Assembly: GCA_025602905.1 (NCBI GenBank) | Contig: JAHLKI010000002.1 | Location: 372,001-436,000 of the forward strand | Direction: 5' to 3' | DNA from: Phlyctochytrium arcticum | Taxonomy: Eukaryota > Chytridiomycota > Chytridiomycetes > Chytridiales > Chytridiaceae | DNA: 64,000 bases | In this document: one piece after another, positions 1-10,697 of the stretch | Position numbering within the stretch: position 1 is the first letter of the stretch | How the letters are laid out: every line of letters begins with the position of its first letter | Notes under the pieces: model-generated | Seen by the model: only the letters and a program-made list of their open reading frames with translations | Database searches by the model: none | What the model was told of the DNA's origin: nothing | Program-made: the position numbers and the translations under genes

Positions 1-708
1 GGCTAGGGATTCGGCAGTGAGGCCGGTAAAAGTGAATGGAGGTTGCTGTAGATGTTGGCGGCGAAGATGTTCTTCGTGGAGGGAAAGGGATGCACGGCGT
101 TGGGAGTGGTATGAGTGGGCGTAAGCGGTTGGGTTATAGGGATCGGGTATGGATGGAGTCAATTGAGCAGATGCAGGCAGGGATCTGCTGACACCGAGCG
201 CGGTAGTGTAGATGGGATCCATGGACATTTGCAAGCTGTTGAGGACATTTTCCTCACCCATTTCCAAACCAGCACCATTGGCTGCCGCGGCCGCTGCTGC
301 TAATTGATCCATGGGATGATGAGATGATGCCATGGAAGATGTTGATTTGGACAATGTACCGGATACAGCGGCCTGGGCCAGATCAAATGAGGATGAAGAC
401 TTTGGCGGGATGAGCATGGCGAGGGATGTGGGAGTCAGTGTATTGGCCATCGAGGTAGCCACTGCTGCTGCTGCTGATGAGGCAACGAGGGCCGCCAAGT
501 CATATTGCTGCTGTTGATGCTGGGGATGTTGTTGTTGAATGTAAGGGTGATGGGAATGCGGGTGATGCGGACGGTCAAAGCGATGTTGATGATGATGATG
601 CTGTTGCTCTGGGTGATGTTGGGATGGATCTTGCTGTGAATAGGGAGTTGAGCCGTTCCAGGCGGTAACTACCAAGTCGGGGGATGTACCGAGGTAGAAG
701 CCGTCCAT
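1..708 (-). CDS. His/Gln/Ala/Ser-rich protein, N-terminal part (runs off the window)
   Basis: An open frame of exactly 236 codons runs from an ATG at 708 down to base 1 without a stop, so the C-terminus lies outside the window. The composition is low-complexity: a His/Gln stretch around residues 25-70, poly-Ala runs near residues 75-80 and 135-145, and many Ser, Pro and Met. A basic Ser motif (RRASLS) near residue 200 looks like a PKA-type phosphorylation site. No DNA-binding domain is visible in this part. Such a composition is common in fungal transcription factors and resembles the N-termini of the two regulator genes at 22664 and 54267, but function is only a guess. A pyrimidine-rich stretch lies directly upstream of the ATG. 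The frame is easily missed by ORF callers because it has no stop inside the window. Confidence 0.6.
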   Translation of the reverse strand, partial: MDGFYLGTSPDLVVTAWNGSTPYSQQDPSQHHPEQQHHHHQHRFDRPHHPHSHHPYIQQQHPQHQQQQYDLAALVASSAAAAVATSMANTLTPTSLAMLIPPKSSSSFDLAQAAVSGTLSKSTSSMASSHHPMDQLAAAAAAANGAGLEMGEENVLNSLQMSMDPIYTTALGVSRSLPASAQLTPSIPDPYNPTAYAHSYHSQRRASLSLHEEHLRRQHLQQPPFTFTGLTAESLA

Positions 709-3507
709 CTTTTTTTCCCGGAATGTTTGGGATGTGTTTCCCGTTCCTCCGCCCAGGGAATACCGTATTTCCGTGGAGTCCAAAAAACGCGTCGAGCCCT
801 GCGCCTAGAGAAACCCCAGGTTCGAATATACCGGAAAGTCCAAGTTGCGGTTTGGATGAATGGGGCCAAAAGGGACAAGCAGCAGCCGGTGGTAAATGTA
901 TTATTCGTTTTGAATTAAAGCTGGTATGGCTCTGCGTGGGTGACAAACAAGGTTAACACTTTAGATTCTTTGTTCTGCTTGCTGTTGCCAATCAAATATA
1001 CCGACATTTCAGGGTCTTGCTCAAGTCGTCCGTTCATAAAAGTTCGTAGGTCGTAGGTTTCGTAGGTAAATCCAGCACAAAGGTAATAAGCGACAGATCC
1101 TGCCCAATGTCAAAATCAAAAATGCCTCAGAAACGCAGAGCCGCCGCGCTGGAGCCTTTGGTAAGTTGCGCGGCTTTGCGGTTTTGCGGCGGCTGGCCGG
1201 TACGGGGATCGGCACGCCCGGCTTGCGATCGGCGATGGCCGTGCGCTCGGAGCCGTGGCGATGCCTGCACCGACGACGATCGGAAGTCTGAGTTTACGCA
1301 AATCCATGTCGCCCGTATCTCATTTAATAACATTTATACATATACAGTACCGTTGGTCCGCCGCGGGTTTGCTCGGAGCCTTGACCATGTCGTCCTATAC
1401 TCGAGTGTGTATAAGTAGGCGGGATGTCTGCCCTCGCGGCGCTGTTGAATTTGCTCAGGTCAGCTCGAACAAAGTGAGCGCTGCGCAGCGAGAGCGGTAA
1501 AAAAAGAGTCAGAAGGAGCAAGGGCAGGGATCTGTCAGATGTCATGGCCGGACGCTGGAAGGCTACGGACTCGGAGGAATGGCTGAAGTCCTGTATCATA
1601 TTCTGCAGAGTAAGCCCAAATGCCTCAATGTTCCCGGTGGAAAGGTTTCAGGTATGTATATATCGATAGGATACTTGGTCGTCGCCGCCGGGTCGTCGTC
1701 GTCGTCGTCGTCGTCGTGTCTGGCGCTTGGTCTCGTATAGATTCGATCGTAAACCCATGTGCTCAACTTTTACTTTCAAAATCTCCCGCGATGCCGATGC
1801 TGAGCATAAAAAAGCCCCATTCAGAACAGAATACACTCATGCAAGTTCTTCGCAAAAAGAATCAATAATGGAAAAGAAACAAGATCGAGATGGTAAAGAA
1901 GCTTGGGGGACAGAACAATACCAAGGCTCCGGTGATACATCTGATGACATTCCAGCAGCCAGATCCCCGGGTCGCTGGCCTCGTCTCACTCCGGTGAGCC
2001 CATATTCCCGGGCGCCGATCTGTTTTTTCTGGCTCCGAGATGGCGGATCGCGTAAGCAAGCACTCCGCTCTCCGATCCACAAGACAAATACGGACAGAGG
2101 ATAGCTTTTCTCAAAAATCAAGGGCACCACGGAAGTGACGGAACACTTCCTGTCCTATGGTTCTATGGAACCCGGGGTATCAGCGGACCTTCCGTTTTCT
2201 TCGATGGGACAACCTTGTATGTACGGTGAGATCAGATTGGTTGGGGACTTGGTACGACAGAAGAATCCACACTGTATGTACCCGCACCCCTGACGGACGC
2301 TCCTGTACGATCATAGAGAGAGGGTCAACGCGTCTGCCGCCAGACCAACGCTGGGGTCTTGTCAGGCGAGTGGAGTGGGGGGCTCAGAGTCCCCTCTTCG
2401 ATGCTCAAATCGCTCACGAGTGTTCAGCGCTGCTGGGCACAACGAAGGGAGGAGACATTCCCAGAACACATCCTCGACGAGTTGGTGTGGATGGTAAGCA
2501 TTATCCTTCAACGACAAGTCCGCTTGCTTACACAGCAAAGGAAAGTCGACTGCAGCCATACACTTGACGCGTCACGCGTTGCGCAAACGCCTCTACGTTC
2601 CCACGCTCGATACATTCGTTTGCTACCGTTCATACTTGGCTATATAAGCACCAGCATAGATTCCCTGTAACCTAACCCATATTCGCAGAAGGAGAGGACG
2701 GTAGTTGATGGCTAAATATGGCAAGATCTGCAAAGTACGTCCTGCTAAAACACATATACTGTAGCATCCAAAAAACAGCACAGATATAGTGTTTGCAAAA
2801 TGTAGCGTTTTTAAACGACGTCCAGAAAGAGAGACAGAGAGAAACTATATCACAGAGCGTGTCAGGTATTTCCAGATATTTGGGTACAATGGAGAGTTCA
2901 CGAGTTATAGTAAGACAGATATCGAAATGAAAAGCTAAAAATTGTCAGCCGCTTTGATGTACGTTAGGGGGAGTTAATTGAGCGGCAAAAGAACCAAAAC
3001 AATAAAACCATACAGTAGATTAGCAGGTGTAGGCAGTATGTATCGCGGATTGCTGGATATAAGTCAAGAACAAGACTAGATGGCTGGGGAATCCAATGGT
3101 TATAGTAAAATAGGGACGGAAAGACATAAAAAGGTAGCTATAGCAGCCTCTTATAAATAGCCCTTGCTATATAGTCCAGAAAGTCTCATATTCATCATGT
3201 TAGAAGATGGATGGGTCTGTCAGACGTACTCGGTGAAGGATGAGAAAAGATGTGTAAAAGTGTACAATGTCACAGATGTAGTGCAATAGATTCTTCGTTG
3301 GTTGCCGGGTTGAAGGCAGAGATAGAAAAGTACGCTTGAGTTGAAGAAGACCGACTGAAAGGGAGAAAAAGATATATTTATACTACAGCTAGCGAATTAA
3401 ACTATTGACAGGAAGAAAAAAAAAAAAACAGAAGAAGAATAGAGACAAACGATGGGGAAGAATATCGAAAAGGCGAAAGGTAGTAAGAGAAAATGAAGAG
3501 AGAGGGT
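709..3507. other. Long intergenic region, no convincing gene
   Basis: No frame here carries a recognisable domain or consistent coding character. The left part (709-2400) is probably the promoter and 5' leader of the minus-strand gene at 1-708. It contains a TATACTCGAG site at 1396-1405, a (GTC)n microsatellite at 1692-1717 and a double ACGCGT site near 2566-2582. The right part (about 2700-3507) is A-rich and pyrimidine-poor on the plus strand, consistent with the 3' flank of the minus-strand gene ending at 3508. A 136-codon open frame at 2157-2567 (+) lacks any supporting feature. Confidence 0.5.
1692..1717. repeat. (GTC)n microsatellite
   Basis: About eight perfect GTC units in the upstream region of the minus-strand gene at 1-708. 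No in-frame coding context is apparent. Confidence 0.8.
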
Positions 3508-4791
3508 TTACTTGCGCTTGGACCGCTTTGTTGCTGGTGTCATGACAATGGCAGGGGAAGGAATGTCAGGGTTGTCCCTCCTGACCGCCTTGAGGACCTG
3601 CGCAAGAAAGCCGACCCGCTCGCGTAGGTAAATGCACTGGCGGACCAGCTCGCCCAAATCGGCCCAGTCTTCTTTCCTCGACGGGACAGAGCATTTGGCT
3701 AGAAGGTCAATGGCGACCAGATCGTCGACCCATTTACCCCCGTAAATGCACAGGCTTCTGCCCGCGACCACAATCCCGAAGGCTCCGATCCGCTGCAGTG
3801 CGGAGGCTGCCTTTGCCTCGGGATAGCCACGGTTCAAGACCATAAGGTGCTGAACTTGCACAGCTGCGCTCATCGCCTTGAACACTTTCTTGGTATCCTT
3901 GCGATGCTTTGCCTTATCGGCGTTGGCCACACCCCCGACAACCTCTAAGAATATGGTGCTCAGGGTGGTGGTTAAGTCCAGCACGATGGCACCTACTCCA
4001 TCGTGCTTGGGACTAGAGACTGTGCTTGATCTCTCCCGGCTGACAACCTCGTTGGGCAATTCTCCACTGGTCCACTCCAACCAGCTTGCGGTTAGTGTTC
4101 GCTCGAACAGCCGATCAAGGAAACCCGATCTGTACTCCCATTCTTGGGTGCCATCCTGTGCGAGTACATCCTTCAAATTTCCAGAGAAGAACATCTGAAA
4201 GCACCTAAGGGTTATCCCTGTTATACAGGAGGTCTTTGACTGCCGACTCAGGAGAGATGGCGCTGCGGCAGCCAGCGCCGTCGCAATGGCCGTCTCCGAG
4301 AGCTGGTCGGGGTGGGCGGGGGGAGAATCGGGTCTTGTGTAAATCTCAAACTCGTCATCAGATGAGACGAGTTCATTTTCGGTCAAGCACGCGGCAAAGA
4401 ACTTTTTCCAGACCCCGGCCATCTCACTAGTTTCCCAGTCTTGCTGGATTTTGGTGAGTTCCGCTTTCATTCTTTTGGCAAGCTCCATGCCAAAGCTGTT
4501 GTGGGGTGGCCACTGCAGCTGGGGAGCAGCTAGAGCAGCGACCGTGTAGTGGCTGTTCTGGTTTGTTGGACAGGGTGGCTGTCGAACGCTTCCCGAGGAC
4601 GGCAGACTTTGTGTTAAATCCGAGCATAAACCATTGTGGGGCGGCCGCTTTGGCTGGGGGGCAGCCGGTGCAGAGACCTTGAAGTGTCTGTTCTGGTTTG
4701 TTGGACGGGGTGGCCGTCGAATGCCTCTTGGATTGGATGGATAGTATGTGATGGTACTTGAAGTAGTACTTGCTCTTACAACTGTATTCAA
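3508..4791 (-). CDS. Hypothetical protein of a locally duplicated family (intact copy A)
   Basis: A single uninterrupted frame of 427 codons with no family I recognise. Residues about 20-100 hold two imperfect copies of a Pro/Asn-rich unit (each with PTNQN and PPHN), so the N-terminus is itself repetitive. A Glu/Asp-rich patch follows (SSDDEFEIY near residue 145). The central part contains a stretch (FLEVVGGVANADKAKHRKD) that is nearly identical in the broken copy at 5478-5945. The protein ends in a basic tail, KRSKRK, typical of a nuclear localisation signal. Relative to copy B this copy lacks 25 residues after VLNR, a clean in-frame 75 nt difference. The 5' flank (4792-4990) is itself duplicated at about 5165-5400. 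A nuclear or effector-like, fast-evolving lineage-specific protein is possible, but nothing in the sequence proves it. Confidence 0.6.
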   Translation of the reverse strand: MNTVVRASTTSSTITYYPSNPRGIRRPPRPTNQNRHFKVSAPAAPQPKRPPHNGLCSDLTQSLPSSGSVRQPPCPTNQNSHYTVAALAAPQLQWPPHNSFGMELAKRMKAELTKIQQDWETSEMAGVWKKFFAACLTENELVSSDDEFEIYTRPDSPPAHPDQLSETAIATALAAAAPSLLSRQSKTSCITGITLRCFQMFFSGNLKDVLAQDGTQEWEYRSGFLDRLFERTLTASWLEWTSGELPNEVVSRERSSTVSSPKHDGVGAIVLDLTTTLSTIFLEVVGGVANADKAKHRKDTKKVFKAMSAAVQVQHLMVLNRGYPEAKAASALQRIGAFGIVVAGRSLCIYGGKWVDDLVAIDLLAKCSVPSRKEDWADLGELVRQCIYLRERVGFLAQVLKAVRRDNPDIPSPAIVMTPATKRSKRK

Positions 4792-5477
4792 CGAATCTAT
4801 CTGTTCACGTACTGACGTACTGTCTACTTATTTCGTACAAACCATATTATTTAGTCCTTTGCAATGGTTCGACTCCGAGGCCGCAAGTGTGTACACTGAT
4901 AGAAGCAGCAAGTACCATTACGTCTTTTCTACAACTATATTCATGAATGTCAATCCATATTCAGCAAAGCAACGGTTCATTCGGGGTAGGTTGTGTGCAT
5001 GCAGTTGAGCACCGCGAACGCTGCCGAAAAAACTGTTGTGGGGTGGCCACGCAGCTGGGGGGCAGCTAGTTGCAGAGGCCTGTGGTTTTTGTTTTCGGTT
5101 TGTCAGGCGAGGCGGTCGCCTGATGTCCTATGTATTCCAAGGATAGTAGGATAGTGCTTGAGCTAGTACTTGCTCTGTCCCACGCATTTAAACGAACTAT
5201 TTGTTCACTTACTACTGTAACGCTTTTCTTACTTTCTTCATATAAGCCGTATTCGTGAATCCTTGAAATGGTTTAGCTTCGAGGCCTCAAGTACAGCACA
5301 CTGATAGTGGCTGCAAGCACCAGACATCAAGGCATCTTATCTTGTATTACTTTTAGGAATATGGAGACAAGTGTATCACTTTCAGGAGTATAAAAAGCAT
5401 TGACGAGTCGTTGGCAATTGATCACGATGTGTTGTTCATCATAGCATATGCAGATTCACTCGAATACATACAATACT
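4792..5477 (-). other. Duplicated 5' flank plus truncated N-terminal fragment of the copy A family
   Basis: Bases 5010-5160 repeat the N-terminal coding segment of copy A (about 4500-4760), including the GTTGTGGGGTGGCC and GGGGGGCAGCTAG-like stretches, but the frame is not kept. Bases 5165-5400 repeat the upstream flank of copy A (about 4750-4990), including TAGTACTTGCTCT, TGTTCAC and GAGGCC..CAAGT blocks in the same order. Promoter and N-terminus were therefore duplicated together and the fragment is a dead 5' end. Confidence 0.6.
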
Positions 5478-6390
5478 CTACTTTATGGGCGCCTTTCGAA
5501 AGAAAAAGGTGTTCAATATATGCCTATCTCTCCGAACTGAGATGATGATCGTGCATGTGCTTGTGCTTGCAGAAGGATTGTGCAATGCGCAGGCTGCCTT
5601 TGCTTCAGGGTAGGTATCCATCAAGAGGTCGAAATTCTTGATGTTGCGGTAAACATTTGCTGCCGAGGAGATGGGTAACCCGCGGTAGGCACGGTTCAAC
5701 ACCATTAGGTGCTGGACTTGCACAGCTGCGCTCTTCGCCTGGAGAACCTTCTTGGTGTCCTTGCGGTGCTTTGCCTTATCGGAATTGGCCACGCCCCCGA
5801 CCACCTCTAAGAATATGGTGCTCATGGTGCTAGTTGACTCCATCGTGCTTGGGACTGGAGACTGCGCTAGATCTCTCCCGGCTGACAACCTCGCTGGGCA
5901 ATCCCTCGCTCGTCTATTCATGTGGCAGGAGAGAGCCCTCTTCACGGCTCATCTTGTGGTCCGAGGCATCCATTTCATTGGTTGGTAGGGGGAGAATTGG
6001 GTCGTGGGTATATCTCGAACTCGTCATCAGATGAGATGGGTTCATTTTCGGTCAAGCACGCGGCAAAGAATTTGTTCCATAGCCCGGCCATCTCACTGCT
6101 TTGCCAGTCTTGATGGATTTGGTGAGTTCCAATTTACCTCTTCTCGCGAACTCCATGCCAAAGGCTTTGTTGGCGGGAACAAACCCGCTTTGCCGATGAA
6201 TGGCTGGCCGCTGGGTGTAAGAAAAACGATCTTATACCGAGCTATCCACAGTTTGGAGTCCATCTCACGTCAGAGTATCGTCATCCGCCGCGATGTCGGG
6301 GTTCGGCTCAATAACAATGGCGCTGCAGCAGCCAGCGCCTCCGAAACTGCAGTCTCGGACAGCTGGTGAGAGCTGGCACCGACTGGGATT
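5478..6390 (-). pseudogene. Broken paralogue (copy B) of the 3508-4791 gene
   Basis: The frame at 5478-5945 matches the middle of copy A closely (FLEVVGGVAN, KAKHRKDTKKV and AAVQVQHLMVLNR are shared) and keeps a 25-residue segment that copy A lacks. Upstream, 5990-6170 encodes relatives of copy A's MAGVWKKFFAACLTENE and SSDDEFEIY blocks, but in different frames and followed by a stop. A relative of the LSETA..ALAAAAP block lies at 6290-6370, out of the order seen in copy A. The C-terminus after the shared core diverges and ends early. This is a rearranged, frameshifted copy rather than a functional gene. Confidence 0.65.
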
Positions 6391-6643
6391 CGGTTGCGGA
6401 GTTGAGGCATCCTTTCAGATTGATCAAGCAATAATCCCCGCGTGAACCTCTGCGCCTTGTATTTGTATGCGAAGTTGGCAATTACAAGATAGTTGAAGTG
6501 GTTTGGTGAGTTGGTGAGGTTTGTCGTTTGCGGTTGGTCGGGCTTTGGCTGTGTGGGTGCAAGGTTGAGGGGTGCGGAGTCGTTCGGCGTTTTAATGGCT
6601 CGATATCAATCAGCTGATCGTGAGGGAGATTTGAGCGCGGTGC

Positions 6644-7084
6644 TCAGAAGCTCACGCAGAGCTTCCCAACGGGCACCTTCGAGTTGGAGTGGATCAATAG
6701 CAAGGGACAACTACGTTTGTTATCATTTTCCTCCAGCTCATCATCCCCTTTGCGCTTAAGGTGTAAACCATCATTGTAGCCCTCCGTGTAACGCAGTTTA
6801 GTCCTGGTGACTGCTTCTTGCTCTTTCAAGCGGAGTTCCCTTTGCAGCAAATTGTTCTTAGTCTCGGCATCGGCTCCAATGGCAGCTACGATAGGCAAGG
6901 TGCCTATATACGCCGCCACAGATAGTTTCTCATAGAGCAAAACCGCATAAAGACGCCCACCCTCACCACAGAGAGCCCCTGCCAGCTCGGCAGTGGTGTC
7001 GTTCGGGTGTAGCGGCAGTTCTGCACTAACGGCGTCAATGCAATTGACGATGGCCCGGGGAGTGTCCTGCTTACTTTCCGCCAC
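6644..7084 (-). CDS. Small hypothetical protein, uncertain
   Basis: An open frame of 146 codons lies between the decayed family copies. It is Leu/Glu/Lys-rich in the second half, with a likely helical segment around residues 75-100 and a basic/acidic patch (KRKGDDELEENDNKR). No domain is recognised. It may be a fragment of a larger spliced gene or simply part of the decaying tandem array. Codon use looks unremarkable. I keep it only as a possible gene. Confidence 0.25.
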   Translation of the reverse strand: MAESKQDTPRAIVNCIDAVSAELPLHPNDTTAELAGALCGEGGRLYAVLLYEKLSVAAYIGTLPIVAAIGADAETKNNLLQRELRLKEQEAVTRTKLRYTEGYNDGLHLKRKGDDELEENDNKRSCPLLLIHSNSKVPVGKLCVSF

Positions 7085-7614
7085 CGCAGCAAACGGTTAC
7101 TTGACTTCCATATACAGGAGGCCACGCATCCCGCTCAACGTCAGGGCCGCAGCACAGATGTCCGGTCTTTTGACGTTGTTGACGGACCAATGACGGTACG
7201 GCTGTCGTAATTGACAGCCAGATCCTTATCGCGTAAGGAATCAGAGAAAGGGATGACGTAGAGACCAGTCAGGCTCTGCGGCCTCGTTTGGTTCATTCAC
7301 CCCCAATATTGTGCCCACCCCAAGTATTCTTAATTATCTGTCCATTGTATCGGCTTGAGAATGAAAACTAATCATACTCTCGAAATTCATCCTACAAACT
7401 GCCTATCCCGTAGCTACACGCAACCTTCATGAGGTACGTGTCCGAGAGGCAGCTCCAACTGCTTGCAAGGTGGGGTAGGTTGAGATGGGGTGAAAGCCGA
7501 GCTGTTTGCTTTCTGGTTTCCATGTCTTCCAAGATCTGAACATAAACATAGCTGTGATTAGTTGATTGTGCCTGTGCATTGTCATTATATCATACTTACA
7601 GGTAGTAACTGTGT

Positions 7615-8088
7615 CTAGAGTACCAAAATTTGAGGTGAAACTCGTCGTTTAGATAGGTCTGGCGATGAGTTGGAAAAGACATGTTGAGGCGGGCACCGAC
7701 TGGGACTCTGTTGCGGAGGTGAGGCTTCCTTTCGGATTGAAATGCCCCTCTTCCGTTTGTTGTTGTTGGTGAGAGCAAATCCCTTTGCTTCGGCATTCGT
7801 CTTGGCATGACAGAGAAGAACGTCGAGGCTGCTGAAAGCCATCGTAATCGACCTGTCAGTGGCCTGGTTGTTCTTGGATAGCATCTTCAGGGGGGATTCA
7901 GGTTGTTCAAAAGTGGGAATGCTTGCCGTTTCTGATGGCGCTCCGCTGTTTTCAACAAACTCGCTGAACGTTGCGAAGAACACCGTGATTTGTTCAGCAG
8001 ATGCGGAGTCATTGCGGACAGGCACCGTGGGAACCGCCGGTTGACAGCAAGTGAAGTCTGTCAAGATGCCAACGGACGGCACAGTCAT
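7615..8088 (-). CDS. Small hypothetical protein or family fragment, uncertain
   Basis: An open frame of 157 codons with a Lys/Arg-rich NLS-like patch (NNNKRKRG) near residue 115, followed by a Ser/Pro-rich tail. The segment that encodes SPSRC near residue 130 (about 7690-7740) has a diverged relative at about 6375-6425, in an interrupted frame, so this sequence too has been duplicated locally. No domain is recognised. It could be an exon or a decaying copy of a second family. Confidence 0.3.
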   Translation of the reverse strand: MTVPSVGILTDFTCCQPAVPTVPVRNDSASAEQITVFFATFSEFVENSGAPSETASIPTFEQPESPLKMLSKNNQATDRSITMAFSSLDVLLCHAKTNAEAKGFALTNNNKRKRGISIRKEASPPQQSPSRCPPQHVFSNSSPDLSKRRVSPQILVL

Positions 8089-8209
8089 ATAACGCGTCTT
8101 GTATTGCGCCTGTCAGTGAGGTCTGCCGAGAGTCTGGGCGAGATGCTCAAATTCTGTTCGTCACTCAGTCTCACCAAGATCGCTTCACTCGGCGTAGGCT
8201 TTTACATTC

Positions 8210-8350
8210 AGTTCGAGCACCGCGAACGCTGCCGAAAAGGTTGTTGTGGGGTGGCCACGCAGCTGGGTTCTGGCTTGTTGGACGGGACGGCTGTCGAGCA
8301 CCCCTTGGAATGGATGGATAGTATGATGGTACTTGAGTCAGTATTTTACG
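8210..8350 (-). repeat. Third copy of the family's 5' fragment
   Basis: Starts with the same GAGCACCGCGAACGCTGCCG junction that begins the fragment near 5007, then follows the N-terminal coding repeat of copy A (GTTGTGGGGTGGCCACGCAG, TTGTTGGACGGGACGGC, GGATGGATAGTATG). The shared left junction in two places shows that an already truncated unit was duplicated. Confidence 0.6.
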
Positions 8351-8483
8351 CGCGTAAAGTTCATTGTTGGGTCGTTGGCATTTATTGTAGCAGGAAGGGA
8401 TGTCTTTCTAAAAGGACTCTCAGTAGATGAATTTAGGGGGTACCAGAGATACAAAAGGAGACAAGATGATGCGGAAATCAATC

Positions 8484-9634
8484 TTACGATGCAGGCCCAA
8501 CCCCAATCTGCTGTACATTATACTTCCGAAACCGATAATAATGCGGTAGTACCGCAAACCCACAGATACTCTTGAACACGCTCGAGAAGAGAACCAAATC
8601 AGGGGATTTTAAATCTATCCTGTACTTTTTGTCGTCTTCTGTGGTTGTTTTCGAGAATCCGGGGACACAGGACAACACGGCCTCGCGGAGACCCTCTCGC
8701 TTCAGTTGTTCCCGGTTCCGGATTTCGGTTATGCAGGCTAGGGATGGTAGTGGTGGTGGGGAAGTGTCTGAGCTGGTGACTATGTATTCTTTGACGGAGT
8801 CTTGAAGGAGCTGAGGGAGAGTGGGTTGCAGGTGGGATATGATATCAACAGTGGAAGAGGGCATCGTATGGGTTACAGGTAATATGCGCTGATGGGCCAA
8901 TACATGAGATGTTTTCTGAGGCAATGTGAATTGGAGATGTAGATGGTACACTGACAGAAACACGACTTAGAGACGCTTTTATACCAGCTTGTTTGGCAGG
9001 TGGGAGGGACATGATATGTTCTACATACAAACGGGCGTCAGATCCACACACCATAAAGATGACTTACAGATAGTCACTTACCAAATAATTTAACAACAAA
9101 CGCAACAGGATCCGTGTCAACTCTAAACCGTAGAAACAACAACCCCCCACACGCCGCATCAACCGCCTGAAACCTCCGTTCGGTCGTAGGTACTTTCTCC
9201 TCCACCTCTTCCACCTCCTCCTCATCCTCTTTCCCATTCCCCTCACCCACAATCTTCAAATCAATATCCAGCTCTTTCGGTCGCGTCGTCCATATCGTCG
9301 TATGGCCCGGAAACAAAATGGGAAGATGGGTATCCAGAAAACCTCGTATCTGGCCCTATTCCACATCAACACGAGATCTATTCCTTCAAGTCATGAGAGA
9401 ACGTACTAATGCCCGTGTCTCATCTCCAACAACGCAAGTAACTAATATCCCCCGTGGTCGTTCTAGTGCGGACGCTTTCGTGTTGTGTAATAGGCTAGAG
9501 TGTTTCCGGAGAAACCGGTTTTTGAATTTGCCGCGGGAAATGGGGATAGTGCCTTTGGATTTTTTGGACAGTTCAGAGTGTCCGGAGGAGTCCTCCTCGT
9601 GTGGGCGTTTGGTTGAGCGTGGGGGCTCGGCCAT
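8484..9634 (-). CDS. TAN1: THUMP-domain tRNA acetyltransferase adaptor (Tan1/THUMPD1 family)
   Basis: The gene resolves into three exons: 9634-9407, 9355-9082 and 8950-8484, with introns of 51 and 131 nt (GTACGT..TAG, GTAAGT..CAG). They sum to 969 nt, 322 codons plus stop. The order of motifs matches the family: a Lys/Ser-rich N-terminus, RGILVTC near residue 60, RRFQAVDAACGGLLFLRF with DTDPVAF before the second intron, KTSH..HQRILPVTHT after it, and the THUMP core IDLKSPDLVLFSSVFKSICG, ending in YRFRKYN. Tan1 proteins work with the Kre33/NAT10 acetyltransferase to make N4-acetylcytidine at position 12 of tRNA Ser and Leu. I chose the ATG at 9634; an in-frame start at 9712 exists but lies in the probable leader. 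The gene is divergent from SYS1 with 400 bp between starts. Confidence 0.88.
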
Positions 9635-10034
9635 CTTAGCAGTGTAAATGCTTTTGGAAAGGTCAGGTTTGCTGGGTTTGCTGCCCGAAAGTCCAAAGTT
9701 CAAATCTCGCAATTAGGTCAAACCTGGCCAAATGTGCTTAGCAGTCTGGACTGAGGATGTTCAACAGGTAGGAGGCTCAAAGGTTTGTCATTGGATTCTG
9801 ATAGACATTTCTTTCATATACTGTACTTTACGCCGACTATCAACAACTATCAAAGGCTGACCTGAAGAACCTGTACCTCGCAATTGGGTGACAAGACATT
9901 GCTGCTGTCTCCTTATAGCCGTTGTAAGCCACCTCGAGCGAACGAACTTCAGTCCTCCGAAAATTAAACCAGCTTCAGCAGAGTAACACGACGAAAGAAG
10001 GAACGGCCGGGCGGACCGTCCCTCAACCTACTAA
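9635..10034. promoter_or_regulatory. Shared intergenic promoter region of TAN1 and SYS1
   Basis: A 400 bp region separates the two divergent ATGs. No long frame or obvious TATA box is present. It probably contains both promoters and leaders; no specific site can be assigned from sequence alone. Confidence 0.5.
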
Positions 10035-10697
10035 ATGTCATCAGCATCCTTCCGCTCATCCAGCTTTGACCCAATCCTAATAACCGCCCAAATCGGTAGA
10101 GTCACGTTCCATTCCATGTAATCACACATTCAAACTCATAACCACATTCATTCAGTCGGCCTGCAATGCGCCTACTACGCTTCCTCCTCCATAATAATAT
10201 TGATATTGGAACTGTTGACCGGATCCAACATCACCTTGAATCATGTTCTGGCGCATGACGAGTTGACGATGGGAACTGCTATGGGGTGGGGGTTGTTTTT
10301 GGCTAATCTGATTAATGCCGTATTGGGGTAATGTCCTACTGTTTTTCAATCCTGTTATGCAAAACACAAAACTCACCAAACACCTGTTTACAGATCATAT
10401 TATCTCGTGTATATAGTCGCCCGCGCAAAACTCTGTCTCGATTTCGCGGTTACCCTTCACATCCTCCACCTCCTCTTTTCCTGTGCCTACACCCACTCCT
10501 TTCCCCCATCCCTCTTTTGGTGGTTTTCATTCATATGCACATTAGCGATATTGGCGCTGGGCGGGGAGTATCTGTGTTTACAACGGGATTTGGAGCCGAT
10601 TACCCTTGCGGGGAGCAAGAAGCGGCAGGCAAGTAGTGCTCAAGTGGATCAGGTCGAGTTACAGAGGTTGACGGAAGTTGATAATGATATACCTTGA
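10035..10697 (+). CDS. SYS1: Sys1-family Golgi membrane trafficking protein
   Basis: Three exons, 10035-10095, 10156-10327 and 10394-10697, separated by 60 and 66 nt introns, sum to 537 nt (178 residues). The product reads FDPILITAQI at the N-terminus, GLQCAYYASSS at the start of the first hydrophobic segment, MGWGLFLANLINAVLG in the second, then YIVARAKLCLDFAVTLHILH and WWFSFICTLAILALGGEYLC, ending in the ordered tail. These are the hallmark blocks of Sys1: a polytopic protein of about 150-200 residues that recruits the Arl3/ARFRP1 GTPase to the late Golgi. About four membrane segments are visible. The gene converges with the Sur7-like gene, whose stop is about 195 bp away. Confidence 0.88.

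Noticed and set aside
2157..2567. 136-codon plus-strand ORF
   Set aside because: No domain, no splice context and composition typical of a chance frame in GC-balanced intergenic DNA.
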